Shown piece after piece: positions 17,499 through 25,935 of a stretch of DNA of 64,000 bases. The translations under genes and the position numbers were made by a program. Location of the stretch: positions 59,408 through 123,407 of the forward strand of contig NZ_LAKD02000044.1 in NCBI RefSeq assembly GCF_000968685.2, given 5' to 3'. The notes under the pieces were generated by a model, which was not told where the DNA came from, did not search any database, and was given only the letters and a program-made list of their open reading frames with translations. Source of the stretch: Streptomyces antioxidans. GTDB lineage: Bacteria > Actinomycetota > Actinomycetes > Streptomycetales > Streptomycetaceae. How positions within the stretch are numbered: the stretch's first letter is position 1; every line of letters starts with the position of its first letter.

Positions 17499-17642
17499 GA
17501 ACCGTACGGAGGCGCGCGATGCCCCCGGGTGCGGGGCGGGCGGGAGCCGTGGCGGGGTCGGACGGGAACTGGTGCGGGAAGTGACCTCCGGACGGGTGAT
17601 CGTCCTTGACGCGACGACGACCGGGGAGGACCGTGGGGCCCT

Positions 17643-18284
17643 ATGAGGGGCGAACCCAGTTGCCCGAAGTGCGGTGGCCGGGTGCGAGCGCCCGGTCTCT
17701 TCGCCGACTCCTGGCAGTGCGGTGTGCACGGCACGGTGCACCCCCTCCAGCCGGTCGTCCCGCCGAGCGTCGAAGCACTCGTGGTCGTCACCAACCGCGC
17801 CCGGGTGCCCGTATGGATGCCGTGGCCGCTGCCCGTGGGCTGGCTGTTCACGGGTGTGGCCTGTGCCGGGGACGACCGCAGCGGCGGCCGTGCCACCGCG
17901 GTGGCTTGCTCCGGCCCCGGACCGCTGGGCGGCCCGGGTGAGCTGCTGCTGATCGCCGAGGAGCTGGGCATCGGCCTCGGCGCGCGTTTCGCGGGCCTCC
18001 CCGGGCCCGATCCGGGGCCGGGGATGCGGGTGGACAAGCCGCCACACGTCAAGGTGCTGGCCGCCGGGCGTCCCACCCCGCTGTGGCACGTCGAGGGCAC
18101 CCCGGACGACCGCGCGGTCTTCGCGGGCGAGGCGTGCGGGCTGTGGCTGTGGGCGGTCGTCTGGCCCGAGCAGACCGGGCTGCTGATGTACGACGAGATG
18201 GTGCTCACCGATCTGCGGGACGCGGGGGCCGAGGTCGATCTGGTGCCCTGCGGCGCGCTCTCGCCGAGGCTGCTCTCGCCCTGA
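17643..18284 (+). CDS. DUF6758 family zinc-ribbon protein
   Basis: 213 residues starting MRGEPSCPKCGGRVRAPGLF, then WQCGVHGTVHPLQP: a CxxC plus CxxH motif that should bind one zinc near the N-terminus. The rest is soluble, Gly/Pro-rich alpha/beta sequence, conserved in streptomycetes but without known function. GGGGAGGA lies 14-20 nt upstream. It may share a transcript with the SUFU-like gene. Confidence 0.75.
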   Translation: MRGEPSCPKCGGRVRAPGLFADSWQCGVHGTVHPLQPVVPPSVEALVVVTNRARVPVWMPWPLPVGWLFTGVACAGDDRSGGRATAVACSGPGPLGGPGELLLIAEELGIGLGARFAGLPGPDPGPGMRVDKPPHVKVLAAGRPTPLWHVEGTPDDRAVFAGEACGLWLWAVVWPEQTGLLMYDEMVLTDLRDAGAEVDLVPCGALSPRLLSP

Positions 18285-18484
18285 GCCCTTTCCCGTTCGC
18301 CTCTGGCCTCGCCGTTCCCGGCCTCGCCGTCGGCTGGTACGTCATGCACGGGTCAGGGCCCATCGCCGCGGGCAGGTGCGGGCGTGGCGGCCGGGCCTGG
18401 TTATGCTGGGGCATCCCCCAGGTCCATGAGGCCCGTCCATGAGGTCCATGAGGGCCGTCCCGAACGCAGCTTGGAGCCCGTGCC

Positions 18485-19339
18485 GTGCGCATCGACCTGC
18501 ACACCCACTCCACCGCGTCGGACGGTACGGACACCCCCGCCGAGCTGGTACGGAACGCCGCCGCCCAGGGGCTGGACGTCGTCGCGCTCACCGATCACGA
18601 CACCGTCGGCGGCTATGAGGAGGCGACCAAGGCGCTGCCCTCCGGGCTGACGCTGGTCACCGGCGCCGAGCTGTCCTGCCGTCTGAACGGGGTGAGCCTG
18701 CACATGCTGGCGTACCTCTTCGACCCGGCCGAGCCCGAGCTGGCGCGCGAGCGCGAGCTGGTGCGCGACGACCGGGTGCCCCGGGCCCGGGCGATGGTCG
18801 CGAAGCTGCGCGAGCTGGACGTGCCGATCACCTGGGAGCGGGTGGCGGGGATCGCCGGGGACGGGTCCGTCGGACGGCCGCACATCGCCACCGCGCTGGT
18901 CGAGCTGGGCGTCGTGGAGACCGTCTCGGACGCCTTCACCCAGGACTGGCTGGCCGACGGCGGCCGGGCGCATGTGGAGAAGCACGAGCTGGACCCCTTC
19001 GAGGCGATCCGGCTGATCAAGGGTGCGGGCGGGGTCGCGGTCTTCGCGCATCCGCTGGCCGTCAAGCGCGGCCAGTGCGTACCGGAGAGCGCGATCGGCG
19101 AGCTGGCGGCGGCGGGCCTCGACGGCATCGAGGTCGACCATATGGACCACGCCGAGGACACCCGTGTCCGGCTGCGCGGTCTCGCCGCCGAGCTCGGTGT
19201 GCTCACCACCGGCTCCAGCGACTATCACGGCAGCCGTAAGACCTGTCGGCTCGGCGAGTACACGACGGACCCCGAGGTCTACCGGGAGATCGTGCGCCGG
19301 GCGACCGGGGCCTTCCCGGTGCCGGGCGCGGGCGGCTGA
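18485..19339 (+). CDS. PHP-domain phosphoesterase
   Basis: 284 residues from a GTG (TTGGAG upstream). The metal ligands are in RIDLHTHSTASDG (HxH), LTDHDTVGG, the glutamate of TGAELS, VFAHPLAVKRG and SSDYHGSRK. This set matches the YciV/TrpH-like nucleoside 3',5'-bisphosphate and oligoribonucleotide phosphatases, so a nucleotide phosphatase role is likely; histidinol phosphatase is less so. Upstream, TATGCT at 18402-18407 may be the -10. In other streptomycetes the next gene is usually marC (from memory); here only its 3' stump remains. Confidence 0.88.
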   Translation: MRIDLHTHSTASDGTDTPAELVRNAAAQGLDVVALTDHDTVGGYEEATKALPSGLTLVTGAELSCRLNGVSLHMLAYLFDPAEPELARERELVRDDRVPRARAMVAKLRELDVPITWERVAGIAGDGSVGRPHIATALVELGVVETVSDAFTQDWLADGGRAHVEKHELDPFEAIRLIKGAGGVAVFAHPLAVKRGQCVPESAIGELAAAGLDGIEVDHMDHAEDTRVRLRGLAAELGVLTTGSSDYHGSRKTCRLGEYTTDPEVYREIVRRATGAFPVPGAGG

Positions 19340-19396
19340 GCGGCCCCCGCTTCCCCGGGCGCGGACGGCCGGGCCCCGCGTCCCCAGGGCGGGCGG

Positions 19397-19462
19397 CTGA
19401 GCCCCGCCATCACGGTCCAGCAGATCGTCAACGGCGTCATCCAGGTGGCCCACTCCGCCTGA
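19397..19462 (+). pseudogene. marC: 3' remnant of a marC-family membrane protein gene
   Basis: Read in frame from 19397 to the TGA at 19460-19462 the codons give LSPAITVQQIVNGVIQVAHS and a final Ala. This closely matches the C-terminal end of streptomycete MarC proteins as I recall it (LSAIAVQQIINGV). No start or other part of the gene remains. A 14-bp direct repeat (GCGGGCGGCTGAGC) occurs at the PHP gene stop (19328-19341) and at the edge of the remnant (19389-19402), a plausible deletion junction. The intact terminator behind it is probably the old marC terminator. Confidence 0.7.
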
Positions 19463-19469
19463 CACGCAC

Positions 19470-19502
19470 GAGCGCCCCCGTACGGTCCGTACGGGGGCGC
19501 TC
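19470..19502 (+). terminator. 15-bp hairpin terminator
   Basis: GAGCGCCCCCGTACG (19470-19484) pairs perfectly with CGTACGGGGGCGCTC (19488-19502), with the loop GTC. It follows the marC remnant by 8 bp and now ends transcripts from the PHP gene; it also faces the leftward 50-residue gene. Confidence 0.8.
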
Positions 19503-19537
19503 GACGCTCTGTACTGCTGGGCAGGGCCCTTATGGCA

Positions 19538-19690
19538 CTACCGGGCGGCGGTGTCGGCTGGACGGATGTAGATGCGCTGGCCGATTGCGGCGGCCTGCTG
19601 CACGATCCGGTTGACGGAGGCGGCGTCTACGACGGTGCTCTCGATGGCGCTGCCATCGATGTCGTCAAGGCGCATGATCTCGAAGCGCAA
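19538..19690 (-). CDS. 50-residue conserved small protein (TTG start)
   Basis: The frame reads MRFEIMRLDDIDGSAIESTV, then VDAASVNRIVQQAAAIGQRI and YIRPADTAAR. The TTG at 19690 has AAGGGAG 6 nt upstream, and I recall near-identical small hypothetical proteins in other streptomycetes starting MRFEIMRLDD. No domain is known; it could form a small alpha/beta unit. A sigma-R-like promoter lies about 90 bp upstream (19779-19806), so a thiol-stress link is possible. It is convergent with the terminator of the PHP/marC unit. Confidence 0.7.
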   Translation of the reverse strand: MRFEIMRLDDIDGSAIESTVVDAASVNRIVQQAAAIGQRIYIRPADTAAR

Positions 19691-19778
19691 GGCTTCTCCC
19701 TTCGTCTGATCCTCCTGAAGGAGAACTGATGTGTACGGAGTCGCGCAGCATCGCTGCCGCGCTCTCCTATAGGTGTTC

Positions 19779-19806
19779 AACGAGCGGGTCCCCCGAAAAC
19801 ATTCCC
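19779..19806 (-). promoter_or_regulatory. sigma-R-type promoter for the 50-residue protein
   Basis: On the minus strand GGGAAT (19806-19801), 19 bp, then GTT (19781-19779), fitting the sigma-R consensus GGAAT, 18-19 bp, GTT. The -10 lies about 90 bp before the TTG start. The neighbouring plus-strand run AATAAAATTTTTT (19814-19826) is unusually A+T-rich for this genome. Confidence 0.55.
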
Positions 19807-19904
19807 TACGCTAATAAAATTTTTTCGCAGCCTAAGTATCCGCTGGTAGCCGGGGCGGGGTCCGGTTGTGCCCCTCACAGAGCCGCCCGGAGAATGAACC
19901 GCGT

Positions 19905-20834
19905 ATGAGTGAGACCAAGCCTCCGGGCCCACAGGACCTCGCCTCGATCGTCGCGGGCATCGAGCGCACGAACGAGCTGCTGCAGCGCGTACTCGCCGAG
20001 GTCGCGACCACGCCCTCGACTCACGCGATCTTCGTGGACGCGGGGTATGTCTATGCGGCCGCCGGGCGGCTGGTCGCGGGCACGGAGGACCGCCGGGCGT
20101 TCGAGCTGGACGCCGAGGGGCTGATCGAGGCGTTCATCGACAAGGCGCGCACGATCTTCCCGGACAGCAGGCTGCTGCGCGTCTACTGGTTCGACGGCGC
20201 CCGGCGCCGGATCCACACCCCGGAGCAGCAGGGCATCGCCGAACTGCCCGACGTCAAGGTCCGGCTCGGCAACCTCAACGCCAACAACCAGCAGAAGGGC
20301 GTCGACTCGCTCATCCGCTCCGACCTGGAATCCCTCGCCCGCCACCGCGCCATCGGCGACGCCGTGCTGATCGGCGGCGACGAGGACCTGGTCTCCGCCG
20401 TCGAGGCCGCCCAGGGCTACGGGGCCCGCGTCCACCTCTGGGGCATCGAGGCCCTTGACGGGCGCAACCAGGCCGAGCCGCTGCTGTGGGAGGTCGACAG
20501 CCAGCGCACCTTCGACCTCGACTTCTGCAAGCCGTATGTCACCCGGCGCGCCACCGGCTTCGAGCCGAACGGCGACGCGCCGCTGTGCGGGCCCGCCCCG
20601 ACCCGGGACGAGGTGCGCTTCGTCGGAGCGCAGATCGCCGCCCAGTGGCTGTCCTCACGCGGCCGTGACACCCTCGCGGACCTGCTGCCGGGCCATCCGT
20701 ATCTGCCCGGCTCCGTGGACCAGGAGCTGCTGATCGACGCGGAGGGGCTGCTGCGGCTCTCGCTGCGCGCCCACGCCGATCTGCGGCGGGCCCTGCGGGA
20801 CGGCTTCTGGGAGCATCTGCAGGCGCAGTACTGA
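19905..20834 (+). CDS. NYN-domain (PIN-like) RNase-family protein
   Basis: 309 residues from the ATG at 19905. IFVDAGYVYAAAGRL opens the NYN domain with its first metal-binding Asp; KGVDSLIRSDLESLA and AVLIGGDEDLVSAVEAAQGY carry the later acidic residues (LabA/DUF88-like). The C-terminal 100 residues (PTRDEVRFVGAQIAAQWLSS, then LPGHPYLPGSVDQELLIDA) form a helical, winged-helix-like domain. Such proteins are predicted metal-dependent RNases; the target is unknown. It is convergent with an alpha/beta hydrolase gene 34 bp away. Confidence 0.85.
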   Translation: MSETKPPGPQDLASIVAGIERTNELLQRVLAEVATTPSTHAIFVDAGYVYAAAGRLVAGTEDRRAFELDAEGLIEAFIDKARTIFPDSRLLRVYWFDGARRRIHTPEQQGIAELPDVKVRLGNLNANNQQKGVDSLIRSDLESLARHRAIGDAVLIGGDEDLVSAVEAAQGYGARVHLWGIEALDGRNQAEPLLWEVDSQRTFDLDFCKPYVTRRATGFEPNGDAPLCGPAPTRDEVRFVGAQIAAQWLSSRGRDTLADLLPGHPYLPGSVDQELLIDAEGLLRLSLRAHADLRRALRDGFWEHLQAQY

Positions 20835-20868
20835 CCCTGCGGGGGCAGCCCGGATCGGGCCTTCTGGC

Positions 20869-21735
20869 TCAGCTCACGTCGCGCCAGAAGGAGATCAGGG
20901 CGTCGGCGGTGGGATGGGCCCGCTCGGCGTTGGGGGAGTGCCCGGCGCCCTCGATCACGGTCCTGCGGGCGGCCAGCCGCCCGGCCATCTCGTCCATCAG
21001 CGGCACCGGCCAGGCGTAGTCCACCTCGCCCGACAGCACATGGACGCGCAGCCGCAGCGCCGCCAGCTCATCGACCCGGTCCGGCTCTTCGGACAGCTGC
21101 CGCCCGGTGACGATCAGCTGCTCCGGTACGGTCCCGAGCCAGCGCTGGTGCAGGAACTCCGCCACCCCGGGCGGTGTCGACTCATCGGCCGCCTCTGGCG
21201 GGTCCAGCTCGCGCATCGCCTGCCATACGGACTCCATGTCCATCACGGTCAGCGCGTCGATCAGCAGCTTGATCCGGGCGCGCTGCGGGGCGGAGATGGC
21301 CGCCGGGCCGGAGCTCATGATCGTCAGCGAGGCGAACGCCCCCGGGTCGCGCAGTGCGGCGGTCCGCGCGATCAGCCCGCCGAGCGAGTGCCCGAGCACA
21401 TGGACGGGGTCCTCGGTCGCCGCGCTCAGGGCGGTGACCTGCGCGAGCAGGTCCTGCGCCAGCTCGTCCTGGGCGTACGCGGCCTCCTTACGGGGGCCAT
21501 GGCTCTCGTGCTGCCCCCTGCCGTCGACGGCGACGGCCCGGAATCCCGCCGCGGCGAGCGGTTCCAGCAGCGCGATGAAGTCCTCCTTGCTCCCGGTGAA
21601 CCCCGGGACCAGCAGGACGGTCCCGCGCGCCGCCGAAGCGGGCCGCGCGTCATGGACGGCGAACTCACCGCGCGCGGTCCGGAGGCGGTACGCGCGGGCG
21701 CTCGCGGGCAGTGTGAGGAAGGGCGGCCTGCTCAT
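20869..21735 (-). CDS. alpha/beta hydrolase
   Basis: 288 residues. LLVPGFTGSKED is the oxyanion strand, GHSLGG holds nucleophile Ser117, LSGEVDYAWP gives the acid and EGAGHSPNAERAH the His. No signal peptide is present, so it acts in the cytosol; the substrate is unknown. TAGCCT (21747-21742, minus strand) ends exactly 7 nt before the A of the ATG, so the mRNA is probably leaderless and the gene has its own promoter behind the terminator of the helicase gene. Confidence 0.85.
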   Translation of the reverse strand: MSRPPFLTLPASARAYRLRTARGEFAVHDARPASAARGTVLLVPGFTGSKEDFIALLEPLAAAGFRAVAVDGRGQHESHGPRKEAAYAQDELAQDLLAQVTALSAATEDPVHVLGHSLGGLIARTAALRDPGAFASLTIMSSGPAAISAPQRARIKLLIDALTVMDMESVWQAMRELDPPEAADESTPPGVAEFLHQRWLGTVPEQLIVTGRQLSEEPDRVDELAALRLRVHVLSGEVDYAWPVPLMDEMAGRLAARRTVIEGAGHSPNAERAHPTADALISFWRDVS

Positions 21736-21776
21736 GGGACGAGGCTATACAGCCCGCGGGAAACGGCACATGAACG

Positions 21777-21818
21777 CCCAGGGGCCCGTACCGCGGTGTC
21801 GCGGTACGGGCCCCTGGG
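21777..21818 (-). terminator. 19-bp hairpin terminator of the DEAD-box helicase gene
   Basis: CCCAGGGGCCCGTACCGCG (21777-21795) pairs with its exact complement at 21800-21818 across a GTGT loop, 54 bp after the helicase stop codon. Confidence 0.8.
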
Positions 21819-21871
21819 GCTCTGCGCTGCTGTGCCGTGGCGCCCTGGTGCCGTTGTGCCGATGGGCTGGG

Positions 21872-24232
21872 TCAGCCCTCGACCGTGGCCTCGGCAGCCT
21901 TGGCGCGCGTACGGCGCCGGGGCTTGGCGGGCGCGGCCTCGGCCTCGTCCACCGCCGGTGCCGCGGTGGCGCTCTTGGCGCGGGTGCGGCGCCGCGGCTT
22001 GGCGGCTTCGTCGCCGTCGGCGGCCTCGGTGGTGCCTTCGGCGGTCGCGACAGCGGCTTCGGCGGTCTCCGTCGCCTTGGCGCGGGTGCGCCGCGGCTTG
22101 GCGGGAGCCTCGGCGGCCTCCGCCTCCGGCTGCGCGTCGGCCTTGGCGGCGGCGCGGGTGCGGCGCCGGGGCTTGGCCTCCTCCGAGGTCCCTTCGGCCG
22201 TCTCGGCGGCGTCGGCTGTCTCGGCGGCCTTACGGGTCCGGCGGCGGGGCTTGGTCTCCTCCGCCGCGCCCTCGGCCGTGTCCACGGCGGCTTCCGCCGC
22301 TTCGGTGGCCTTGGCGCGGGTCCGGCGGCGCGGCTTCGCGGGAGCCTCCACGGCCTCCGCCGTCGTCACCGCCGCTTCCGCGGCCTCGGCCACGGACTCC
22401 TCCGCAGTGCCCCCGGCCGTCTCGACGGCCTCCGCGGCCTTGGCGCGGGTCCGGCGGCGCGGCTTCGCGGGAGCTTCCACGGCCTCGGGGGCCTCCACGG
22501 CCTCGCGGGCCTCCGCCGTCGTCACGGCCGTCGCCGCGGCTTCCGCCGCCTCGGCGGCGTACGCGGCGCCCGTGGACTCAGCCACGCCCCTCTCGGCCGC
22601 CTCGGCGGCCCTCGCACCCCGTGTGCGGCGGCGGCGCGGCTTGGCGGCGGCCCTGGAGGGCTCCGCTTCCGGCTGGCCCGCCTCCGCCGTGTCCACGGCG
22701 GCCGTGCCAGCCTCCGCGCCGGTCGTCGCCAAGCCGCCGCGCGTACGGCGGCGTCGGCGGGGCCGACGGGGCTCGCTGGCGCTCTCGGCGGTGTCGGCGG
22801 CGGCCTCGGCCGCCTCCGCGCCCGCCCCGTCCAGGGTCACACCGCCACGCGTGCGGCGCCGGACCCGGCGGTCGCGCGCGGGGCGCTCCTCCGCGGCCGG
22901 TGCGGCGGCCCGGCCGCGGCCTCCACGGCCGGGGCGGCCTCCGCGGCCCCCGGTCTCGCCCAGGTCCTCCACCTCCTCGGCGGCGAGCCCGGCCCGGGTG
23001 CGCTCGGCACGCGGGAGCACACCGGTGGTGCCCGGGGGGATGCTCAGCAGCTCGTAAAGGTGCTCGGAGGTGGAGTACGTCTCCTCCGGGTCGTTGAACG
23101 GCAGGTCCAGCGCCTTGTTGATCAGCTGCCAGCGCGGGATGTCGTCCCAGTCGACAAGCGTGATCGCGATGCCCGAGGCGCCCGCGCGACCCGTACGGCC
23201 GATGCGGTGCAGATAGGTCTTCTCGTCCTCGGGCGACTGGTAATTGATCACATGCGTGACGCCCTCGACGTCGATGCCGCGCGCGGCGACGTCGGTGCAC
23301 ACCAGCACGTCGACCTTGCCGTTGCGGAAGGCGCGCAGCGCCTGCTCGCGGGCGCCCTGGCCGAGGTCGCCGTGGACCGCGCCGGAGGCGAAGCCGCGGC
23401 GCGCGAGCTGATCGGCGATGTCGGCGGCGGTGCGCTTCGTACGGCAGAAGATCATCGCGAGGCCCCGGCCATCGGCCTGCAGCACCCGCGCCACGACCTC
23501 CGGCTTGTCCAGGGAGTGGGCGCGGAAGACATGCTGCGTGATGTTGGCCACGGTCGCGCCCTCGTCGTCCGGCGCGGTGGCACGGATGTGCGTGGGCTGC
23601 GACATATAGCGCCGGGCCAGCGAGATGACCTGTCCCGGCATGGTGGCCGAGAAGAGCATCGTCTGGCGTTTGGCGGGCAGCAGCTGGATGATCTTCTCGA
23701 CGTCGGGCAGGAAGCCCAGGTCGAGCATCTCATCGGCCTCGTCCAGGACGAGCGCCTTGACGGCGGAGAGCCGCAGCTTCTTCTGGCCCGCCAGGTCCAG
23801 CAGCCGGCCCGGGGTGCCGACGACCACGTCGACGCCCTTCTTCAGGGCCTCGACCTGCGGTTCGTAGGCGCGACCGCCGTAGATCGACACGACGCGGACG
23901 GCGCGGACCTTACCGGCGGTCAGCAGGTCGTTGGTCACCTGCTGGCACAGCTCACGGGTGGGGACGACGACGAGCGCCTGCGGGGCGTCGGTCAGCTGCT
24001 CGGGCTTGGCCCGGCCGGCCTCGACGTCCGCGGGGACGACGACGCGCTCCAGCAGGGGGAGGCCGAAGCCCAGCGTCTTGCCGGTGCCGGTCTTGGCCTG
24101 TCCGATGACGTCGGTGCCGGAGAGGGCGACCGGAAGCGTCATCTCCTGGATGGGGAACGGGGACGTGATGCCGACGGCTTCCAGGGCCTCGGCGGTCTCG
24201 GGGAGGATCCCGAGTTCTCGGAACGTGGTCAG
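21872..24232 (-). CDS. rhlE: DEAD-box RNA helicase (RhlE-like) with basic repeat tail; CTG start
   Basis: 786 residues if started at the CTG at 24232. The Q motif (TSPFPIQE, residues 23-30) lies upstream of the first in-frame ATG (24142), so the true start must precede it. No ATG, GTG or TTG exists between the in-frame TGA at 24280-24278 and that point, and GAGG sits 8 nt before the CTG. Motif I is AKTGTGKT (46-53), DEAD is 164-167 and SAT begins at 195; HRIGRTGR is motif VI. Residues about 415-786 are low complexity with roughly ten KPRRRTRAK-type repeats separated by Ala/Glu-rich linkers, likely RNA-binding. Equivalent to Rv3211 (from memory). Confidence 0.92.
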   Translation of the reverse strand: MTTFRELGILPETAEALEAVGITSPFPIQEMTLPVALSGTDVIGQAKTGTGKTLGFGLPLLERVVVPADVEAGRAKPEQLTDAPQALVVVPTRELCQQVTNDLLTAGKVRAVRVVSIYGGRAYEPQVEALKKGVDVVVGTPGRLLDLAGQKKLRLSAVKALVLDEADEMLDLGFLPDVEKIIQLLPAKRQTMLFSATMPGQVISLARRYMSQPTHIRATAPDDEGATVANITQHVFRAHSLDKPEVVARVLQADGRGLAMIFCRTKRTAADIADQLARRGFASGAVHGDLGQGAREQALRAFRNGKVDVLVCTDVAARGIDVEGVTHVINYQSPEDEKTYLHRIGRTGRAGASGIAITLVDWDDIPRWQLINKALDLPFNDPEETYSTSEHLYELLSIPPGTTGVLPRAERTRAGLAAEEVEDLGETGGRGGRPGRGGRGRAAAPAAEERPARDRRVRRRTRGGVTLDGAGAEAAEAAADTAESASEPRRPRRRRRTRGGLATTGAEAGTAAVDTAEAGQPEAEPSRAAAKPRRRRTRGARAAEAAERGVAESTGAAYAAEAAEAAATAVTTAEAREAVEAPEAVEAPAKPRRRTRAKAAEAVETAGGTAEESVAEAAEAAVTTAEAVEAPAKPRRRTRAKATEAAEAAVDTAEGAAEETKPRRRTRKAAETADAAETAEGTSEEAKPRRRTRAAAKADAQPEAEAAEAPAKPRRTRAKATETAEAAVATAEGTTEAADGDEAAKPRRRTRAKSATAAPAVDEAEAAPAKPRRRTRAKAAEATVEG

Positions 24233-24603
24233 GATGCTTGCCTCTTCTGTGAGCGCGACGGGAGGCGGCGAAGGGGGTCACACGGCGCCCGGGTGCACCG
24301 GCCTTGGAAGGGGCCGGTTCGGCGCGGGACCACTGCCTTCGCTCGAGCGCACACGCCGCGAGCGGGTCCCTCCTGCCGTGCGCATAGGTGCTGCGCGCCG
24401 CGCGGAGGGCGGTCGGGTTTGGAGCCGATCGGGCCACCGACCGGGCATCCGCATTCGTGGAACAACCCACCGATACTCGGCGGGCGCATTTATCACTGTA
24501 CCCCGTAAGCGCGCATCTGTGACCGGCTATCCGATGCGGGGCATCCGCGGGCATGGCTGACCAGGGCCTTCCCCGGGGCGCGGAGCGGGCTATTGTGCGC
24601 TCC
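24233..24603. promoter_or_regulatory. 371-bp divergent region, long helicase leader
   Basis: Between the leftward helicase and the rightward ferritin-like gene. On the minus strand GATAAAT (24494-24488) is a possible helicase -10, which would give a leader of about 240 nt, common for cold-responsive RNA helicases. On the plus strand TATTGT (24591-24596) ends 7 nt before the ATG at 24604. No riboswitch or small RNA was recognised. Confidence 0.35.
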
Positions 24604-25404
24604 ATGGAGACGCCAGACACACCTGAGACGCCCGCCGCGACCACCGGGGACCGCGCCGGTGACGACGCAGCTCCGGGGAAGGGCGGCGGGGAGAAGGCCC
24701 CGGAGCCCACCGGGATCGCCGCCCAGGACTGGGACACGGCCGCCGCCGAGCCGCAGTACCGGGCCGCCGTGGTGGATCTGCTCGGCGCCCTCGCGTACGG
24801 CGAGCTGGCCGCCTTCGAGCGGCTGGCTGAGGACGCGAAGCTGGCGCCCACGCTCGAGGACAAGGCGGAGCTTGCGAAGATGGCGTCCGCCGAGTTCCAC
24901 CACTTCGAGCGGCTTCGGGGGCGGCTCTCGGCGATCGGCGAGGAACCGACGGAGGCGATGGAGCCGTTCGCGGCGGCACTGGACGGGTTCCACCGTCAGA
25001 CCGCGCCGTCCGACTGGCTGGAGGGCCTGGTCAAGGCGTACGTGGGCGACTCGATCGCGAGTGACTTCTACCGCGAGGTCGCGGCCCGGCTGGACTCCGA
25101 CACCCGCGATCTGGTGCTCCAGGTGCTGGACGACACCGGCCACGCCTCGTTCGCGATCGAGAAGGTGCGGGCCGCGATCGAGGCCGATCCGCGGGTCGGC
25201 GGGCGGCTGGCGCTGTGGGCGCGGCGGCTGATGGGCGAGGCGCTGTCGCAGGCCCAGCGGGTGGTCGCGGACCGCGACTCGCTCTCCACGATGCTGGTGG
25301 GCGGGCTGGCCGACGGTTTCGACCTGGCGGAAGTGGGCCGGATGTTCTCCCGGATCACCGAGGCCCACACCAAGCGGATGGCCGCCCTGGGGCTCTCCGC
25401 CTAG
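24604..25404 (+). CDS. ferritin-like fold protein (MiaE_2 type)
   Basis: 266 residues. After an acidic Pro/Thr-rich N-terminus (1-40), residues 50-250 are a four-helix bundle with diiron-type ligands: glutamates in YGELAAFERL, the EFHHFERLRG motif (ExxH) and DDTGHASF. This matches the MiaE_2 family, distantly like the tRNA 2-methylthio-cis-ribozeatin hydroxylase MiaE; the actinobacterial substrate is not known. The ATG follows TATTGT by 7 nt, suggesting a leaderless message. Its place beside rhlE matches Rv3210c-Rv3211 (from memory). Confidence 0.85.
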   Translation: METPDTPETPAATTGDRAGDDAAPGKGGGEKAPEPTGIAAQDWDTAAAEPQYRAAVVDLLGALAYGELAAFERLAEDAKLAPTLEDKAELAKMASAEFHHFERLRGRLSAIGEEPTEAMEPFAAALDGFHRQTAPSDWLEGLVKAYVGDSIASDFYREVAARLDSDTRDLVLQVLDDTGHASFAIEKVRAAIEADPRVGGRLALWARRLMGEALSQAQRVVADRDSLSTMLVGGLADGFDLAEVGRMFSRITEAHTKRMAALGLSA

Positions 25405-25458
25405 GTCGAACGGCTGGGGAACGACTACGGAACGGGGGCTCCGGCGGCCCCCACGCCC

Positions 25459-25731
25459 CTACGCCGGGACCGAACGCCGACGGCGCGTCCTAGTGGGGCG
25501 GATGAGCAGCGACAGCAGCGCCGCCGCGAAGCCGAGCGCGACGATCAGCACGGCCGCCGCATGCCCCGAGCCCAGCACCGTATGGGTCAGCAGAGCGCCC
25601 AGAAGCGCGGCGGCGGGGCCGGTGGACAGGACGAGGCGCCGTGCTGGCAGCCTCCGCGGGAGCCGGTGGAGCGCCCCGTACGCGATGACGAGACCGATCA
25701 GTACCGAGGCGAGCGCTTCCCAGAACAGCAT
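25459..25731 (-). CDS. small membrane protein (90 aa)
   Basis: 90 residues from an ATG with GGGAAGGA upstream. Three hydrophobic segments are visible: FWEALASVLIGLVIAYGAL, LVLSTGPAAALLGALLTHTV and AAVLIVALGFAAALLSLLI, ending in a basic RRRRS tail facing the cytosol. No domain is recognised. A weak GGGGGC/GCCCCC hairpin (25434-25452) lies between it and the convergent ferritin-like gene. Confidence 0.7.
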   Translation of the reverse strand: MLFWEALASVLIGLVIAYGALHRLPRRLPARRLVLSTGPAAALLGALLTHTVLGSGHAAAVLIVALGFAAALLSLLIRPTRTRRRRSVPA

Positions 25732-25881
25732 TGGCGCGTCCTTCCCGTGAGCGGACCGGAACCGATTCGTGATCACGAGTCGGTCACGCCCGTCCTACCC
25801 GTGCCCGACCGGAGGCAATCCTGTCCATGGGGGCGGTCTGTAGCGCGTGTTGAGCCGAGGGCGTGCGTGCGAGCGCAAACA

Positions 25882-25922
25882 GCGGCGGGGTCCGGTGATC
25901 TTGTTCCACCGGACCCCGCCGC
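25882..25922 (-). terminator. 16-bp hairpin terminator after the DUF3107 gene
   Basis: GCGGCGGGGTCCGGTG (25882-25897) pairs exactly with CACCGGACCCCGCCGC (25907-25922) around a 9-nt A+T-rich loop, 14 bp beyond the DUF3107 stop codon. Confidence 0.8.
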
Positions 25923-25935
25923 CGTGGGTGAATCC

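Noticed and set aside
21107..24508. Very long plus-strand open frame (over 1100 codons) opposite the helicase gene
   Set aside because: It is the shadow of the highly GC-biased helicase and its repeats; the antisense protein is low-complexity Gly/Arg/Leu and has no domain, while the minus strand has all DEAD-box motifs.
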